Below are positions 5,331 to 5,345 of a stretch of 5,345 nt of DNA, piece by piece (the stretch's first letter is position 1; the number at the start of each line of letters is the position of its first letter). A program made the translations under genes and the position numbers. The notes beneath the pieces are model-generated. The model worked only from the letters and a program-made list of their open reading frames with translations. It had not been told where the DNA came from and made no database searches. The DNA comes from Candidatus Thiodictyon intracellulare (GTDB lineage Bacteria > Pseudomonadota > Gammaproteobacteria > Chromatiales > Chromatiaceae): contig JADNEJ010000230.1 of the NCBI GenBank assembly GCA_016292295.1, forward strand, positions 1 to 5,345, read 5' to 3'.

Positions 5331-5345
5331 GGTGTTCTCCTGACT

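Noticed and set aside
1..5345. Looked for CRISPR arrays, tRNA or rRNA genes, and toxin-antitoxin pairs.
   Set aside because: No regularly spaced repeats, no cloverleaf-like or rRNA-like stretches, and no adjacent pair of small genes with toxin or antitoxin features. The zinc-ribbon and lipoprotein genes are 420 bp apart and unrelated.

Overview
The window is GC-rich bacterial chromosomal DNA. A small outer-membrane lipoprotein of the Lpp/OprI alanine-zipper type points to a gammaproteobacterium. The high GC content, the CC-D-A-N-T-E type lipoprotein tail and the IS4-like remnants would fit a purple sulfur bacterium of the Chromatiaceae. That last step is inference from memory of related proteins, not a database match.

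Layout, left to right. Bases 1-105 are one arm of a long inverted repeat. The other arm is 5226-5330 and carries part of a decayed IS4-type transposase. The main gene, 174-3455, encodes a 1093-residue SNF2-family DNA translocase with an N-terminal SWIM zinc finger and all the main helicase motifs. Downstream, 3562-3727 looks like the broken start of an Rpn (PD-(D/E)XK, 'transposase_31') nuclease gene. Its frame ends in an ATGA overlap with a 79-codon gene (3724-3963) whose cysteine spacing copies the zinc ribbon of ribosomal protein L32. Bases 3964-4329 hold no gene that can be supported, only a perfect 9-bp hairpin and an isolated TATAAT box. Next come an extended -10 box, an 8-bp hairpin, a good Shine-Dalgarno site and a 64-codon lipoprotein gene (4384-4578). 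The rest, on the minus strand, is the IS4-type transposase remnant (about 4761-5283) with a frame change and an apparent insertion of about 120 bp.

The genes do not form an obvious pathway. The SNF2 protein probably acts alone on DNA or nucleoprotein. The Rpn remnant and the IS pieces show an area worked over by mobile DNA, and the lipoprotein is an independent envelope gene with its own promoter. The most notable points are the composite-transposon-like geometry (inverted IS remnants about 5.3 kb apart), the L32-like zinc-ribbon microprotein, and the shortened Lpp-like lipoprotein with a leader hairpin that also reads as a minus-strand terminator. I see no clear evidence of a new multi-gene defence or regulatory system.
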